Assembly: GCA_027315385.1 (NCBI GenBank) | Contig: DAHUYD010000073.1 | Location: 1 to 50,753, forward strand | Length of the DNA: 50,753 nucleotides | Direction of reading: 5' to 3' | DNA from: Acidobacterium sp. | Lineage (GTDB): Bacteria > Acidobacteriota > Terriglobia > Terriglobales > Acidobacteriaceae | In this document: piece after piece, positions 1 to 9,470 of the stretch | Numbering within the stretch: position 1 is the stretch's first letter | Layout: the number at the start of each line of letters is the position of its first letter | Position numbers and translations under genes: made by a program | Notes under the pieces: model-generated | What the model saw: the letters and a program-made list of their open reading frames with translations, nothing else | Told to the model about the DNA's origin: nothing | Database searches by the model: none

Positions 1-82
1 CGACGTCCGTACCTCGGACAATCCCGGGCATCGAGGAGGAAATGTAAGCTTCGGAATGTCAGCAGAATCCCGGGGAAAATTC

Positions 83-157
83 TGGAGGCGCGGGTCGGAA
101 TCGAACCGACGCATAAAGGTTTTGCAGACCTCTCCCTTACCGCTTGGGTACCGCGCC
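83..157 (-). tRNA. tRNA-Cys (GCA)
   Basis: Read on the minus strand, the acceptor arms GGCGCGG and CCGCGCC pair perfectly over 7 bp and are followed by discriminator U and an encoded CCA. The T loop reads GGTTCGATTCC and the anticodon loop reads CTGCAAA, giving anticodon GCA for cysteine. The gene lies 55 bases downstream of tRNA-Gly on the same strand, so the two are probably co-transcribed from the promoter at 301-329. Confidence 0.95.
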
Positions 158-212
158 CCGAACAAGGAATTGTAGTCCAGAAACGGAAGTCCGGACAGAG
201 AAGCAGGCAGGA

Positions 213-287
213 TGGAGCGGGAGACGGGACTTGAACCCGCGACCCTCGCCTTGGCAAGGCGATGCTCTACCACTGAGCTACTCCCGC
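213..287 (-). tRNA. tRNA-Gly (GCC)
   Basis: Minus-strand cloverleaf. The acceptor arms GCGGGAG and CTCCCGC pair perfectly and are followed by discriminator U and an encoded CCA. The D arm reads TAGCTCAGTGGTAGAGC, the anticodon arm CGCCTTGCCAAGGCG has anticodon GCC, and the T loop GGGTTCAAGTCCC is canonical. It is the first gene of a two-tRNA unit with tRNA-Cys. Confidence 0.96.
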
Positions 288-300
288 ATGGTTCCCTCTG

Positions 301-329
301 AGTATAACGAGCAGGCATGGAGGGGTCAA
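301..329 (-). promoter_or_regulatory. sigma70-type promoter of the tRNA-Gly/tRNA-Cys unit
   Basis: On the minus strand a -35 box TTGACC (329 to 324) and a -10 box TATACT (306 to 301) are separated by exactly 17 bases. The predicted transcription start is near 294, about 7 bases before the mature 5' end of tRNA-Gly. It is the best-formed promoter in the window. No transcript data were available. Confidence 0.75.
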
Positions 330-356
330 CGGAGGAGCGGGCCTGTCCGTTTGGAT

Positions 357-495
357 GAGATGGCGCCGAAGGGGCTGAAGCCCGCATTCAATTTTGCGGT
401 CTTTTCGGCACGGTCATGCCCTGATACAAAGCGCAGGGGCTGAAGCCCGGGATGCGATGGTCCGCGAGATGGCGCCGCAGGGGCTGAGGCGCGGG
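357..495. repeat. dispersed GGGGCTGAAGCCC-type short repeats
   Basis: The phrase gagatggcgccg-(a/c)-aggggctga occurs twice, at about 357-379 and 467-488. A third GGGGCTGAAGCCCG core lies at about 436-449. The core can fold into a small hairpin (GGGCTGAAGCCC). Such short palindromic units are typical of intergenic REP-like families. No coding potential is evident here. Confidence 0.55.
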
Positions 496-506
496 AGGTG
501 ACGGGT

Positions 507-590
507 AGTCGGCGATCAGGAGTCGGCGATCAGGAGTCGGCGATCAGGAGGCGGCGATCAGGAGGCGGCGATCAGGAGGCGGCGATCGGG
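507..590. repeat. six-copy 14-bp tandem repeat
   Basis: Six head-to-tail 14-base units begin at 507, 521, 535, 549, 563 and 577. The first three read AGTCGGCGATCAGG, the next two AGGCGGCGATCAGG, and the last has one further change near its end. The G/T difference splits the array into two blocks, which suggests stepwise duplication. The array lies about 160 bases upstream of secA, between its presumed promoter region and the REP-like repeats. Confidence 0.9.
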
Positions 591-666
591 CCACCCTGCA
601 GCAACTGGGGCGATGCGGGTGGGCACACGGCGCGCGAAGCGGAATCGTTAGGTCTCGACTAAACTG

Positions 667-681
667 GAAAGGGACCCTTTC
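667..681. promoter_or_regulatory. palindrome in the secA leader
   Basis: GAAAGGG-A-CCCTTTC is a perfect 7+1+7 inverted repeat. It begins 2 bases after a -10-like TAAACT (660-665) and about 65 bases before the secA start. It could be an operator or the base of a leader hairpin. No matching -35 box is visible, so the promoter reading is weak. Confidence 0.35.
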
Positions 682-746
682 TACACAGTGGGAGGCAGCT
701 GAGAGCGCGCCGGGAAGGCCGGGGGCGCATCGACGGCGGCCGAAGG

Positions 747-3737
747 ATGATCTTGAGCAACAACGTACTCACAAAGATATTTGGGACGAGCAATGAGCGG
801 GTGGTGAAGAAACTGCTGCCCAGGGTGCGCGGCATCAACGCGCTGGAGCCGCAGATTGAGGCGCTGAGCGATGAGCAGCTGCGCGCGAAAACGGCAGAAT
901 TCCGGGCACGCCTGGCAAAGGCGCTGGAAGGCATAACGGAAGAAGAGGCGCGGATCGCGGCGGAAAAGCAGGCGCTCGACGAGCTTTTACCCGAGGCGTT
1001 CGCGGTGGTGCGGGAGGCGGGGCGCCGCGCGGTGAACATGCGGCACTTCGACGTGCAGCTGGTGGGCGGCATGGTGCTGCACCAGGGCAAGATCGCGGAG
1101 ATGAAGACCGGCGAAGGCAAGACGCTGGTGGCGACGCTGCCGGTCTACCTGAACGCGCTGGCCGGGCATGGGGTTCACGTGGTGACGGTGAACGACTATC
1201 TGGCCAAGCGCGATGCTGAGTGGATGGGCAAGATCTACGAATTTCTGGGGCTGACGGTCGGGGTGATCGTACACGATCTGGACGACAATCAGCGCCGGAA
1301 TGCGTATGCGTCGGATATCACGTACGGGACGAACAACGAGTTCGGGTTCGATTATCTGCGCGACAACATGAAATTCGAGCTGTCGGACTGCGTGCAGCGG
1401 GGCCACTCCTACGCGATTGTGGACGAGGTGGACTCGATTCTGATCGACGAAGCGCGGACGCCGCTGATCATCTCCGGGCCGACGGATCAGACGACGGATA
1501 AATACGTGCGAGTGAACCGCATCATTCCGTCGCTGGAGCAGGGCGAGGAGATCGAAAAGAGCCTGGAAGAGAAGATCCTGACGGGCGATTTCGTGGTGGA
1601 CGAGAAGCACAAGACCATCAGCGTGACGGATGAGGGCTGGGAAAAGATCGAGAAGCTGCTGGGCATCGGGAACATAGCAGACCCGGAGAACTGGGACCTG
1701 AAGCACCACGTGGAGACGGCGATCAAGGCGCACACGCTGTACAAGCGCGACGTGCAGTACGTGGTAAAAGACGGCGAAGTGATCATCGTCGACGAATTTA
1801 CGGGGCGCATGATGCCGGGGCGGCGGTGGTCGGACGGCCTGCACCAGGCGGTAGAAGCCAAGGAAGGGGTGAACATCCGCCGCGAGGATCAGACGCTGGC
1901 GACGATTACCTTCCAGAATTATTTCCGACTGTACAAGAAGCTGGCCGGGATGACGGGGACGGCGGAGACGGAAGCGTCGGAATTCGGGGAGATCTACAAG
2001 CTGGATATCGTGGTGATCCCGACGAACCGGCCGCTGCTGCGCATCGAGAATCCGGACGTGGTATTCCGCACGGCAAAGGAGAAATACAGCGCTGTGGCGG
2101 AGGAGATCGCGGGGCTGCACGAGAAGGGGCAGCCGGTGCTGGTGGGCACGACATCGATCGAGAAATCGGAGCTGCTTTCGCAGATACTGGCGCGCAAAGG
2201 GGTGCGGCACACGGTGCTGAACGCGAAGTTCCACGAGCGCGAGGCGGAGATTGTGGCGCAGGCGGGGCGGCTGGGGACGGTGACGATCGCGACGAACATG
2301 GCGGGACGCGGAACCGACATTCTGCTGGGGGGGAATCCGGAGTTTGTGTCGCGCCAGGAGCTGGTGAAGAAGAGCCTGGCGCGGGCGATCAGCGCGGCGG
2401 AGGGAGCGATCAATCCATACGCCGGGCCGGGGATGATGCGGTTCTACTATCAGGGCCAGGAATACGAGACGTCGCAGGAGAACTGGGAGAGCGTTTCCGC
2501 GGGGCATTTCGAGAAGGCGAAGAACGAGCACGAAGAGGTGGTTGGGGCGGGCGGGCTGCACATCATCGGCACGGAGCGGCACGAGTCGCGGCGCATCGAC
2601 AACCAGCTGCGGGGACGCGCCGGACGCCAGGGGGACCCGGGGGCTTCGCGATTCTATCTGTCGCTGGAAGACGACCTGATGCGGATCTTCGCGCGCGAGT
2701 GGATATCCACGCTGCTGCAGAAGATGGGCATGGAAGAGGGGATGCCGATCGAGTCGCGGATGATCTCAAAGCGGATCGAGGGAGCGCAGCGGGCAGTGGA
2801 GTCGCAGAACTTCGAGGCGCGCAAGCACCTGCTGGAATACGACGACGTGATGAACAAGCAGCGCGAGGCGGTTTACGGGCTGCGGCGTCAACTGCTGGAG
2901 GGGCTGGACCAGAAGGAACTGGTGGTCGAGGATTACGTTCCCAGCCTGCTGAGCGACATGCTGGACGAGCACGCAGGCGAGAAGGTACACCCCGACCAGT
3001 GGGACATCAAGGGACTGAAAGAAAAGGTGGCGGGACTGTTTGGCCTGGACATGACCGCCGAGGGAGTGGATACCGCGCAGATGACGCGGCACGAACTGGG
3101 AGAGGCGCTGTTCGAGAAGCTGAAAGAGAAGTACGAAGGCAAGGAAGGGCTGATCGGGGAGCAGCAGATGCGCTTCCACGAGCGGATGGTGATGCTGAGC
3201 GTGATGGATGGCCTGTGGAAGGACCATCTGCTCAACATGGACCACCTGAAGGAAGGGATCGGGCTGCGGGGATACGCGCAGCAGGATCCGCTGGTCGCCT
3301 ACAAGAAAGAATCCTTCGAGATGTTCGAAGAGATGATGGGGCGGTTCCAGGAAGACACGGTGCGGTTCCTGTTCAACATGAGGATAGTGGGCCCGGACGG
3401 ACGGCCAGTGGAAGCGGCGCCGCGGCCGCGGCCAGCGATACCGGCGGCTCCGCCGGTGGCCTCCGCCGATGGAGTCTCAGGCAATGGGCATCACCTGCCT
3501 TCGGGGCAGCCGGCGGCGATTCCTACTCGTGCGCCGCAAACGACGATCGACGAGCTGGAACGGGAATTCGAGCGGAAGAAGAGGCGGGAGCTGGAGCAGG
3601 CGCGCATGGCGGGGGCAGACGACAGCGGCGGAACCGTGACGCAGCGGAGGGTGGGCGAAAAGGTGGGGCGCAACGATCCCTGCCCGTGCGGATCGGGCAA
3701 AAAGTACAAGAAGTGTCACGGGGCGAACGAAGCGTAG
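747..3737 (+). CDS. secA: protein translocase ATPase SecA
   Basis: SecA is the motor ATPase that pushes unfolded preproteins through the SecYEG channel at the inner membrane. The 996-residue protein has the expected order: Walker A MKTGEGKT (about 119-126), a DEAD-type Walker B region [12 protein letters not shown] (about 226-237), the second helicase motor with [10 protein letters not shown], and a C-terminal zinc-binding SEC-C tail with Cys979, Cys981, Cys990 and His991. A low-complexity Pro/Ala linker precedes the tail. The ATG at 747 has GAAGG only one base upstream, too close for a ribosome site. An in-frame TTG at 753 has the same GAAGG at ideal spacing and would give an N-terminus [10 protein letters not shown], so the true start may be two codons later. 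Confidence 0.97.
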   Translation: MILSNNVLTKIFGTSNERVVKKLLPRVRGINALEPQIEALSDEQLRAKTAEFRARLAKALEGITEEEARIAAEKQALDELLPEAFAVVREAGRRAVNMRHFDVQLVGGMVLHQGKIAEMKTGEGKTLVATLPVYLNALAGHGVHVVTVNDYLAKRDAEWMGKIYEFLGLTVGVIVHDLDDNQRRNAYASDITYGTNNEFGFDYLRDNMKFELSDCVQRGHSYAIVDEVDSILIDEARTPLIISGPTDQTTDKYVRVNRIIPSLEQGEEIEKSLEEKILTGDFVVDEKHKTISVTDEGWEKIEKLLGIGNIADPENWDLKHHVETAIKAHTLYKRDVQYVVKDGEVIIVDEFTGRMMPGRRWSDGLHQAVEAKEGVNIRREDQTLATITFQNYFRLYKKLAGMTGTAETEASEFGEIYKLDIVVIPTNRPLLRIENPDVVFRTAKEKYSAVAEEIAGLHEKGQPVLVGTTSIEKSELLSQILARKGVRHTVLNAKFHEREAEIVAQAGRLGTVTIATNMAGRGTDILLGGNPEFVSRQELVKKSLARAISAAEGAINPYAGPGMMRFYYQGQEYETSQENWESVSAGHFEKAKNEHEEVVGAGGLHIIGTERHESRRIDNQLRGRAGRQGDPGASRFYLSLEDDLMRIFAREWISTLLQKMGMEEGMPIESRMISKRIEGAQRAVESQNFEARKHLLEYDDVMNKQREAVYGLRRQLLEGLDQKELVVEDYVPSLLSDMLDEHAGEKVHPDQWDIKGLKEKVAGLFGLDMTAEGVDTAQMTRHELGEALFEKLKEKYEGKEGLIGEQQMRFHERMVMLSVMDGLWKDHLLNMDHLKEGIGLRGYAQQDPLVAYKKESFEMFEEMMGRFQEDTVRFLFNMRIVGPDGRPVEAAPRPRPAIPAAPPVASADGVSGNGHHLPSGQPAAIPTRAPQTTIDELEREFERKKRRELEQARMAGADDSGGTVTQRRVGEKVGRNDPCPCGSGKKYKKCHGANEA

Positions 3738-3894
3738 ACGCGGAGTGCGAAGGGAAGGGCTCCCGGCAAGCGCTCATCGATGATACGGCGGTACACGAAG
3801 ATGCGGCGGTACAGGAGCGGCGCGCATCGGAATCGCGCATCGCGTCGAGTCCGGCTGCCGCTCCAGCCGCGATCACCGTCCCCACCGTCACGCA

Positions 3895-4227
3895 TCAGGG
3901 CTGGATGGCGCCGGCGATCCAATCGGCATAGGCCTGGGTGACGGCTTCCGGCTGGAGGACGAGGAACTCCGGCAACTCGTAGGAATGAACGGCCCGGAGG
4001 GTCGCCTCGACCGCATCCAGCTTGTCCGCGGTGGTCTTGATGAGCAGGAGGATCTCCTCGGCAGTTTCCACTTTACCCCGCCAGCGGTAGACAGAACTGA
4101 CTCCGGGCAGGAGATTCACGCAGGCCACCAGCTGAGCTTCCAGCAAGGCAGCGGCAATGCGCTCGGCCTCGTCGCGCGAGCCGGCGGTGGAGAGCACCAG
4201 GCGAGTTGAGGCGGTGGGTACAATCAT
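3895..4227 (-). CDS. cutA: divalent-cation tolerance protein CutA
   Basis: This 110-residue protein matches the small CutA1 family in length and pattern. It has an early strand LVLSTAGSRDEAERIAAALL, the conserved LVACVNLLPGVSSVYRW segment, the EEILLLIKTT stretch and a HSYELPEFLVL motif. CutA1 proteins form very stable trimers with a ferredoxin-like fold and have been linked to copper tolerance, but their biochemical role is not settled. The gene converges on secA and diverges from the phosphohexomutase gene, so it is probably transcribed alone from the 4228-4299 gap. Confidence 0.9.
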   Translation of the reverse strand: MIVPTASTRLVLSTAGSRDEAERIAAALLEAQLVACVNLLPGVSSVYRWRGKVETAEEILLLIKTTADKLDAVEATLRAVHSYELPEFLVLQPEAVTQAYADWIAGAIQP

Positions 4228-4299
4228 CGGTGCGGAGCATCAGGACGGCTGTCAGCATCATAGAACTGAATCGAAACTGAATTGCGCAGGGGAACACGG

Positions 4300-5697
4300 A
4301 TGACCGAGATCAAATTCGGGACGTCGGGATGGCGCGCCGTTGTCGCCGAGGATTTCACGCTGGCGAATATTCGGCGAGCGGTGGCGGGCATTGCGCAGTA
4401 TGTGGCGGCGCAGAGCGGAGCGAAGACTGTGCTGGTGGGGCGCGATCCGCGATTTCTGGGTGAGAGCTTCGTGGCCGAAGCGGCGAAGGTGCTGGCGGTG
4501 CATGGGGTGACGCCACTGGTAATTCCGGAGCCGGCGCCGACACCCGCGATTGCTTATGCGGTGCGGCGGCTGAGGACAGGAGGATCGATCAACTTTACGG
4601 CGTCGCACAATCCGCCGGAATACAACGGGATCAAGTATTCGACGCCGGACGGAGCGCCGGCTCTGCCGGAAGTGACGAGCGAGATTGAGGCGAATATCCG
4701 CAGGCTGGGGGATGCGGAGCCGGCTCCGGCGGACTCCGGGGCAACATTCGAGCAGGTGGATGTGAAGCCGGATTATCTGAAGCGGCTGGCGGAGCTGGTG
4801 GATCTGAGTGCGATCAGGAAGTCCGGGCTCAAAGTAGTCTTCGATCCGTTCTGGGGGGCGGCGCGAGGCTATACGTGCCACATCCTGCGCGAGCATGGGG
4901 TGGAGACGGCGACGGTACACGATTATCGCGACGTGCTGTTCGGAGGTCACGCTCCCGAGCCGGACGATCACCTGCTGGGGGATTGCAAGGCGAAGATGAA
5001 GGAGACCGGAGCGGGCATCGGCGTAGCCACGGACGGGGACGCGGACCGATTCGGAATTGTCGATGGGGACGGGACGTTTATCCAGCCGAATTATGTAATC
5101 GCGCTGCTGTTCGATTACCTGGTGGAGACGCGGGGCTGGAAGAACGGGGTGGCGAAGTCAGTGGCGACCACGAACCTGGTGAACGCGATCGCGGAGCGAT
5201 ACGGCATCCAGCTGTACGAGACGCCGGTTGGATTTAAGTACATCGGGGAGCTGATCAACCAGGACAAGATCGCGATTGGCGGAGAAGAAAGCGCGGGATT
5301 GACGATTCGGGGCCATGTGCCGGAGAAGGACGGGGTGATCGCGGGGCTGCTGGCGGCGGAGATGGCAGCAGTACGCGGGTGCAGTCTCGGCGAGCAGTTG
5401 CGGCGGCTATTTGCCACAGTTGGTTCCTTTTATCCAAATCGGGAAAATTTCCGCTTGACGCCGGAGGTGAAGGAAAAATTCACTGAGAAGATAAAGAGGG
5501 ATCCGGCCGAGGTGGGCGGGCGAAAGGTTGCGCAGGTGGTGCGCACGGACGGGCTGAAGCTGATTCTGGCGGATGGGGCATGGGTCTGCTACCGCCTGAG
5601 CGGGACGGAGCCGGTGGTGCGGGTGTATTCCGAGGCACGGAAGGAAGAGGACCGGCAGCCGCTGAGCCAGGCGGCCAAAGACTGGGTGATGGCGTAG
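4300..5697 (+). CDS. phosphoglucomutase/phosphomannomutase family protein
   Basis: Alpha-D-phosphohexomutase superfamily enzyme that interconverts hexose 1- and 6-phosphates. The phospho-serine loop TASHNP (Ser102), the metal-binding loop DGDADRFG, the sugar-specificity loop GGEESAG and the C-terminal phosphate-binding RLSGTEPVVRVY are all present. An upstream in-frame TTG exists at 4282, but the ATG at 4300 has AGGGGA six bases before it and starts directly at TEIKFGTSGWR, as usual for the family, giving 465 residues. Whether the substrate is glucose, mannose or glucosamine phosphate cannot be decided by eye. The FtsB-like gene follows after 22 bases. Confidence 0.92.
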   Translation: MTEIKFGTSGWRAVVAEDFTLANIRRAVAGIAQYVAAQSGAKTVLVGRDPRFLGESFVAEAAKVLAVHGVTPLVIPEPAPTPAIAYAVRRLRTGGSINFTASHNPPEYNGIKYSTPDGAPALPEVTSEIEANIRRLGDAEPAPADSGATFEQVDVKPDYLKRLAELVDLSAIRKSGLKVVFDPFWGAARGYTCHILREHGVETATVHDYRDVLFGGHAPEPDDHLLGDCKAKMKETGAGIGVATDGDADRFGIVDGDGTFIQPNYVIALLFDYLVETRGWKNGVAKSVATTNLVNAIAERYGIQLYETPVGFKYIGELINQDKIAIGGEESAGLTIRGHVPEKDGVIAGLLAAEMAAVRGCSLGEQLRRLFATVGSFYPNRENFRLTPEVKEKFTEKIKRDPAEVGGRKVAQVVRTDGLKLILADGAWVCYRLSGTEPVVRVYSEARKEEDRQPLSQAAKDWVMA

Positions 5698-5719
5698 GCA
5701 GGGCAGAGCGAGGGGCGAA

Positions 5720-6106
5720 GTGAAGGGCGCTGGGGAAAAGCGGGAGATCGGTTCAGGGCAGCGGGCGCTGATCCACGCAGCGGGGCGGATCTACCGCAGC
5801 CGGCGGCGAGCGGCCACGATACTGGTGGTGGGGGCGGCGCTGGGTTTCGGCTACAACGCGGTGTTCGGCGTGAACGGCATCAACATGTTCGAGCATAAGC
5901 GGGCCGAGAACCGGGCAATCCAGCAGCGCATTCTGGAGCTGAAGCAGGCGAACCAGCAACTGGAGCAGAATGTCCAGGAACTGCAGAGCGATCCCGACGC
6001 GATCAAGCACGAAGCGCGTGAGCGCCTGCATTACGCGCGACCCGGCGAGGTGATCTGGACCGAGAATGCCCCGCCCCAGCAGCCATCGGCCGGCAGCCAG
6101 CCGTAA
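5720..6106 (+). CDS. FtsB/DivIC-like septum formation initiator
   Basis: The 128-residue protein has a basic cytoplasmic N-terminus, one membrane segment (about 33-50, AATILVVGAALGFGYNAVFG) and a coiled coil (about 58-90, rich in Q, E and L). It ends with the family hallmark DPDAIKHEARERLHYARPGEVIW. FtsB/DivIC proteins bridge FtsL and FtsQ in the divisome. It starts at GTG with AGGGG four bases upstream. Its place just ahead of murA ties it to cell-wall synthesis and division. Confidence 0.85.
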   Translation: MKGAGEKREIGSGQRALIHAAGRIYRSRRRAATILVVGAALGFGYNAVFGVNGINMFEHKRAENRAIQQRILELKQANQQLEQNVQELQSDPDAIKHEARERLHYARPGEVIWTENAPPQQPSAGSQP

Positions 6107-6158
6107 GCCGGGCTGAGGATTTTCTGAGGCAGCTGGCATTTAGACTGAATTCCGGATT

Positions 6159-7436
6159 ATGGACAAATTTGTTATTCGCGGCGGGAATCCGCTTCTGGGC
6201 ACTCTGCGTGTCAGCGGATCGAAGAACTCGGCGCTTCCGTGCATGGCAGCGGCCATTCTGACCGAGGAAGAAGTGGTCCTCGAGAACATTCCGCAGGTTC
6301 GCGATATCGAAACCGAGCGCAAGCTGCTCACATCGATGGGCGCAGAAGTGGAGCTGGGCTACGGGCGGGCACACCATCGGACGACGATCAGCTGCCGGGT
6401 GCTGTCCGATCCGACGGCAAAATACGAGATCGTGAAGACGATGCGGGCATCGTCGCTGGTGCTGGGGCCGCTGGTGGCGCGCACGGGAATGGCGCGGGTA
6501 TCGATGCCGGGGGGATGCGCGATCGGCGCGCGTCCGATCGATCTGCACATTAAGGGACTGGAGACGATGGGGGCGCAGATCGCGTACGAGCACGGCTACA
6601 TTGAGGCTCGCGCGGAGCGCCTGAAGGGCGCGCACATCCTCTTCGACAAGATCACCGTGACGGGCACGGAAGACCTGCTGATGGCGGCGGTACTGGCCGA
6701 GGGCGAGACGGTGATGGAGAACTGCGCGCGCGAGCCGGAGGTAACCGATCTGGCGGGGCTGCTGACCGCGATGGGCGCGAAGATCGAGGGCGCGGGGACG
6801 CCGACCATCCGCGTGCAGGGCGTTGAGAAGCTGCATGGAGCGAAGCATCGGATCAATCCCGACCGCATCGAGGCGGGAACTTTTCTGATAGCGGGTGCGA
6901 TTACGGGCGGGGACCTGATGGTGACGCAATGCAATCCGCAGCACCTGGGAGCGGTGATCGGCAAGCTGCAGGAGTGCGGCGTGCGGATTGAAGCGACCGG
7001 GGAGGACCAGATTCGGGTGCGGAGCGAAGGCAATCTGAAGGCCGCGGACATCTCGACGGAAGAGTATCCCGGGTTTCCGACCGACATGCAGGCGCAGTAC
7101 ATGGCACTGGCCACGCAGGCGGAGGGTGCTTCGCTGGTGAAGGAGAACATCTTCGAGAACCGGTTTATGCACGTGCAGGAGCTGGTGCGAATGGGCGCGA
7201 ATATCCGCGTGGATGGACGGACCGCGACGGTACGGGGGAAGACACCGCTATCCGCCGCGGCGGTGATGTGCTCGGATTTGCGCGCGTCGGCCTCGCTGGT
7301 GCTGGGGGCGCTGGTGGCGGACGGGGAATCGATTCTGGACCGGGTGTACAACATCGACCGCGGATACGAGCGGATTGAGGAAAAGCTGCGTGGAGCAGGA
7401 GCGCAGATTCGGCGGATGGGAAACGTCTTCTCCTGA
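6159..7436 (+). CDS. murA: UDP-N-acetylglucosamine 1-carboxyvinyltransferase MurA
   Basis: MurA catalyses the first committed step of peptidoglycan synthesis, transfer of enolpyruvate from PEP to UDP-GlcNAc. The 425-residue protein begins DKFVIRGG and has the substrate-binding SGSKNSALP (Lys22, Asn23) and the active-site loop MPGGCAIGARP with Cys120, the residue attacked by fosfomycin in sensitive enzymes. The repeated inverse alpha/beta halves are full length. No strong ribosome site precedes the ATG; TAGACT lies 12 bases before it and could be a -10 box with a very short leader. Confidence 0.97.
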   Translation: MDKFVIRGGNPLLGTLRVSGSKNSALPCMAAAILTEEEVVLENIPQVRDIETERKLLTSMGAEVELGYGRAHHRTTISCRVLSDPTAKYEIVKTMRASSLVLGPLVARTGMARVSMPGGCAIGARPIDLHIKGLETMGAQIAYEHGYIEARAERLKGAHILFDKITVTGTEDLLMAAVLAEGETVMENCAREPEVTDLAGLLTAMGAKIEGAGTPTIRVQGVEKLHGAKHRINPDRIEAGTFLIAGAITGGDLMVTQCNPQHLGAVIGKLQECGVRIEATGEDQIRVRSEGNLKAADISTEEYPGFPTDMQAQYMALATQAEGASLVKENIFENRFMHVQELVRMGANIRVDGRTATVRGKTPLSAAAVMCSDLRASASLVLGALVADGESILDRVYNIDRGYERIEEKLRGAGAQIRRMGNVFS

Positions 7437-7511
7437 GGGCCTCCGGGATACTCGACGATCCGAAGCGAATTCAAGGGGCGGAGCATCCAACGGCGAAGAG
7501 GAGATGCTCCG

Positions 7512-7997
7512 ATGGCAAACCCTGAGGATCGCGCCCTGCGGGCGCAGCTGGTGGAATATCTGCGCGGCGAAAGCGCCCACGCCAGCCTGAAATCCGCGAT
7601 CGACGATTTCCCCGAAAAGCTGCGCGGCGCAAAACCGAAAGGCTCGCCGCATTCCGCGTGGCAGTTGCTGGAGCACATCCGGATTGCGCTGCACGACCTG
7701 TACGAGTTCTCCACCAACTCGCATTATGTTGCGCCGAAGTGGCCGGACGATTACTGGCCGAAGGAAGACGCTCCACCGAGCACCGCGGCGTGGGACGCGT
7801 CGGTCCGCGCGGTGAAGAAGGACATTGCCGACTTCGAGAAGCTGACTGGCGATCCGGAATCGAACCTGTACGCCTCGATTCCGTGGGGAAATGGCCAGAC
7901 GCTGCTGCGCGAGGTGCTTGTGGCCGGACAACACACCAGCTACCATCTGGGCCAACTGGTGCAGCTGCGGCGCGAACTGGGCGCATGGAAAGAGTAG
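7512..7997 (+). CDS. DinB-fold (YfiT-like) protein
   Basis: The 161-residue protein is predicted to form the four-helix DinB/YfiT fold. Candidate metal ligands are His55 and His61 in LLEHIRIALHDLYEF, and His141 and His145 in VAGQHTSYHLGQL, the usual family pattern. Members include thiol S-transferases and proteins of unknown role, so no substrate can be assigned. GAGGAG lies eight bases before the ATG. The gene follows murA by 75 bases and converges on the histidine kinase gene. Confidence 0.85.
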   Translation: MANPEDRALRAQLVEYLRGESAHASLKSAIDDFPEKLRGAKPKGSPHSAWQLLEHIRIALHDLYEFSTNSHYVAPKWPDDYWPKEDAPPSTAAWDASVRAVKKDIADFEKLTGDPESNLYASIPWGNGQTLLREVLVAGQHTSYHLGQLVQLRRELGAWKE

Positions 7998-8044
7998 GGC
8001 AGTTCCAGGGCAGAGTCAGGCAGTGCGTGTGAGACGCCGCGGGG

Positions 8045-9397
8045 TCACGAGTTCCCTTCCGCGCTGAGGGCTGCTTTTGCGGGGGCGGGGTGATCCGCTC
8101 CGGGAACAAGAGCCGGAAAAGCCAGGGTGACTTTCGTCCCGCGGCCGGGCCTGCTGGTGACGTCAAAGGCGGCGGCCTCGCCGTAGAGCACCTGGAGGCG
8201 CTCGCGGACATTTTTCATGCCGATGCCGGTGCCGCGCAGGACACCGCTGCTGTGCGAGCGGCCAGGGGCGATGCCGACGCCATCGTCTTCCACTTCAATG
8301 ACGAGACGTTCGCCTTCCATTCGACTGCGGAGAGTGACCGCTCCACCGGCAATGCGCGGTTCCAGGCCGTGCTTGATGCTGTTCTCGACCAGCGGCTGCA
8401 GCAACATGCTGGGGACGGGAACGTGCAGAGTGGCGGGATCGATTTCCTTGACGACGCGGAGTTTTTCGCCGCCGAAGCGAACGACTTCAATGCTGAGGTA
8501 ATCCTCGGTGGTGGCGAGTTCGTCGCTGAAGGCGACGAATGCGTCGTGATCGCGAAGCCTGCGGCGAAGGATATTGGCGAGCCGAACGATGAGATCGCGA
8601 GCCTGTTCGGGGCGCGAGCGCACCAGGGAAGCGATGGAGTTGAGGGTATTGAAGAGGAAATGGGGGTTGATCTGCCGCTGGAGAGCGTCGAGGCGCGCCT
8701 CCAGGAGAAGGCGTTTCTGCTCTTCCAGCGAGCGCTCGATGCGAATGGCGTTCCAGATTTTGAGGGGAATGCCGACGACCATGGCGGCGCAGGCCCAGAC
8801 CGCGAGGCGAATGATCCACTGATTCGAGACCAGGGCGAAGAGGCGGAGAGGATAGAGACGATGGAGCCACTCGCGCAAGGCCTCCATGGCAACGATGAGG
8901 ACGAGCAGGAGGATCTGGCGATCGATGCCAGGGCGGCGCAGGTTGCGGCGGACCCATCGCCAGAGGCTGAGATCGACAAAGGGGGAAAAGGACCAGACCT
9001 CCTCCTTGCCGACAAAGCGGCCGTAGATCCCGGCTGTCATGGCAACGGCCAGCAGGAATGGCAGAGAGAGGTACTCCCGGTGGAGCATGGAAGGCAAAGA
9101 GAGGAAAATCGCTCCGAGCAGAGCCGGACCGGGGCCGAGGAGGATGCCGAGGAGAATGGTGGTTTCGAAGGAAATGTCCGCGCCGAGGAAGTTCGGCACC
9201 GTGTAGCGGAAATACACACCGAGGCCGAGGGGGATGCAGATGAAAGCGAGCAGGCCAAGGGTTTGGGCGAGGCTGCGGGTATCGCGAAACAGCAGGTTCT
9301 GAAACTCGCGGGAACGCGCCAGGACCGCGGACACCGCCGCGGCAACGCCCAGCTTGATCAGCAGGTTAATGCCAATGATTTGGGGGTCGAGCACCAC
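8045..9397 (-). CDS. LytS/YpdA-type sensor histidine kinase
   Basis: The 450-residue protein has an N-terminal block of about six membrane segments with a 5TM-Lyt-like pattern (residues 5-130), further hydrophobic segments at about 160-210, and a cytoplasmic His_kinase/HATPase module. The phospho-acceptor is His246 in RQINPHFLFNTLNSI. The N box LLQPLVENSIKHG has Asn339. The G boxes are DDGVGIAPG and GTGIGMKNV. Kinases of this class usually pair with a LytTR response regulator next door, but none is encoded in the flanking genes, so this one is an orphan. Its signal is unknown; relatives sense cell-envelope state or small carboxylates. Confidence 0.92.
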   Translation of the reverse strand: MVLDPQIIGINLLIKLGVAAAVSAVLARSREFQNLLFRDTRSLAQTLGLLAFICIPLGLGVYFRYTVPNFLGADISFETTILLGILLGPGPALLGAIFLSLPSMLHREYLSLPFLLAVAMTAGIYGRFVGKEEVWSFSPFVDLSLWRWVRRNLRRPGIDRQILLLVLIVAMEALREWLHRLYPLRLFALVSNQWIIRLAVWACAAMVVGIPLKIWNAIRIERSLEEQKRLLLEARLDALQRQINPHFLFNTLNSIASLVRSRPEQARDLIVRLANILRRRLRDHDAFVAFSDELATTEDYLSIEVVRFGGEKLRVVKEIDPATLHVPVPSMLLQPLVENSIKHGLEPRIAGGAVTLRSRMEGERLVIEVEDDGVGIAPGRSHSSGVLRGTGIGMKNVRERLQVLYGEAAAFDVTSRPGRGTKVTLAFPALVPGADHPAPAKAALSAEGNS

Positions 9398-9470
9398 AGC
9401 TTAAGCGTACCGCGCGGGAAGCACGGGCGGGCGGCGAAATGCATGGAGAGACAGAGATGCGGGGGAACGT

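Noticed and set aside
144-443. A 99-codon plus-strand frame over the tRNA region
   Set aside because: It runs through the tRNA-Gly gene and the repeats; no ribosome site or homology-like features.
507-590. CRISPR array
   Set aside because: The units are 14 bases and directly adjacent, with no spacers and no cas genes.
1826-3931. A 701-codon plus-strand frame overlapping secA in another frame
   Set aside because: Gly/Arg/Ala-rich composition and complete overlap with the highly conserved SecA frame.
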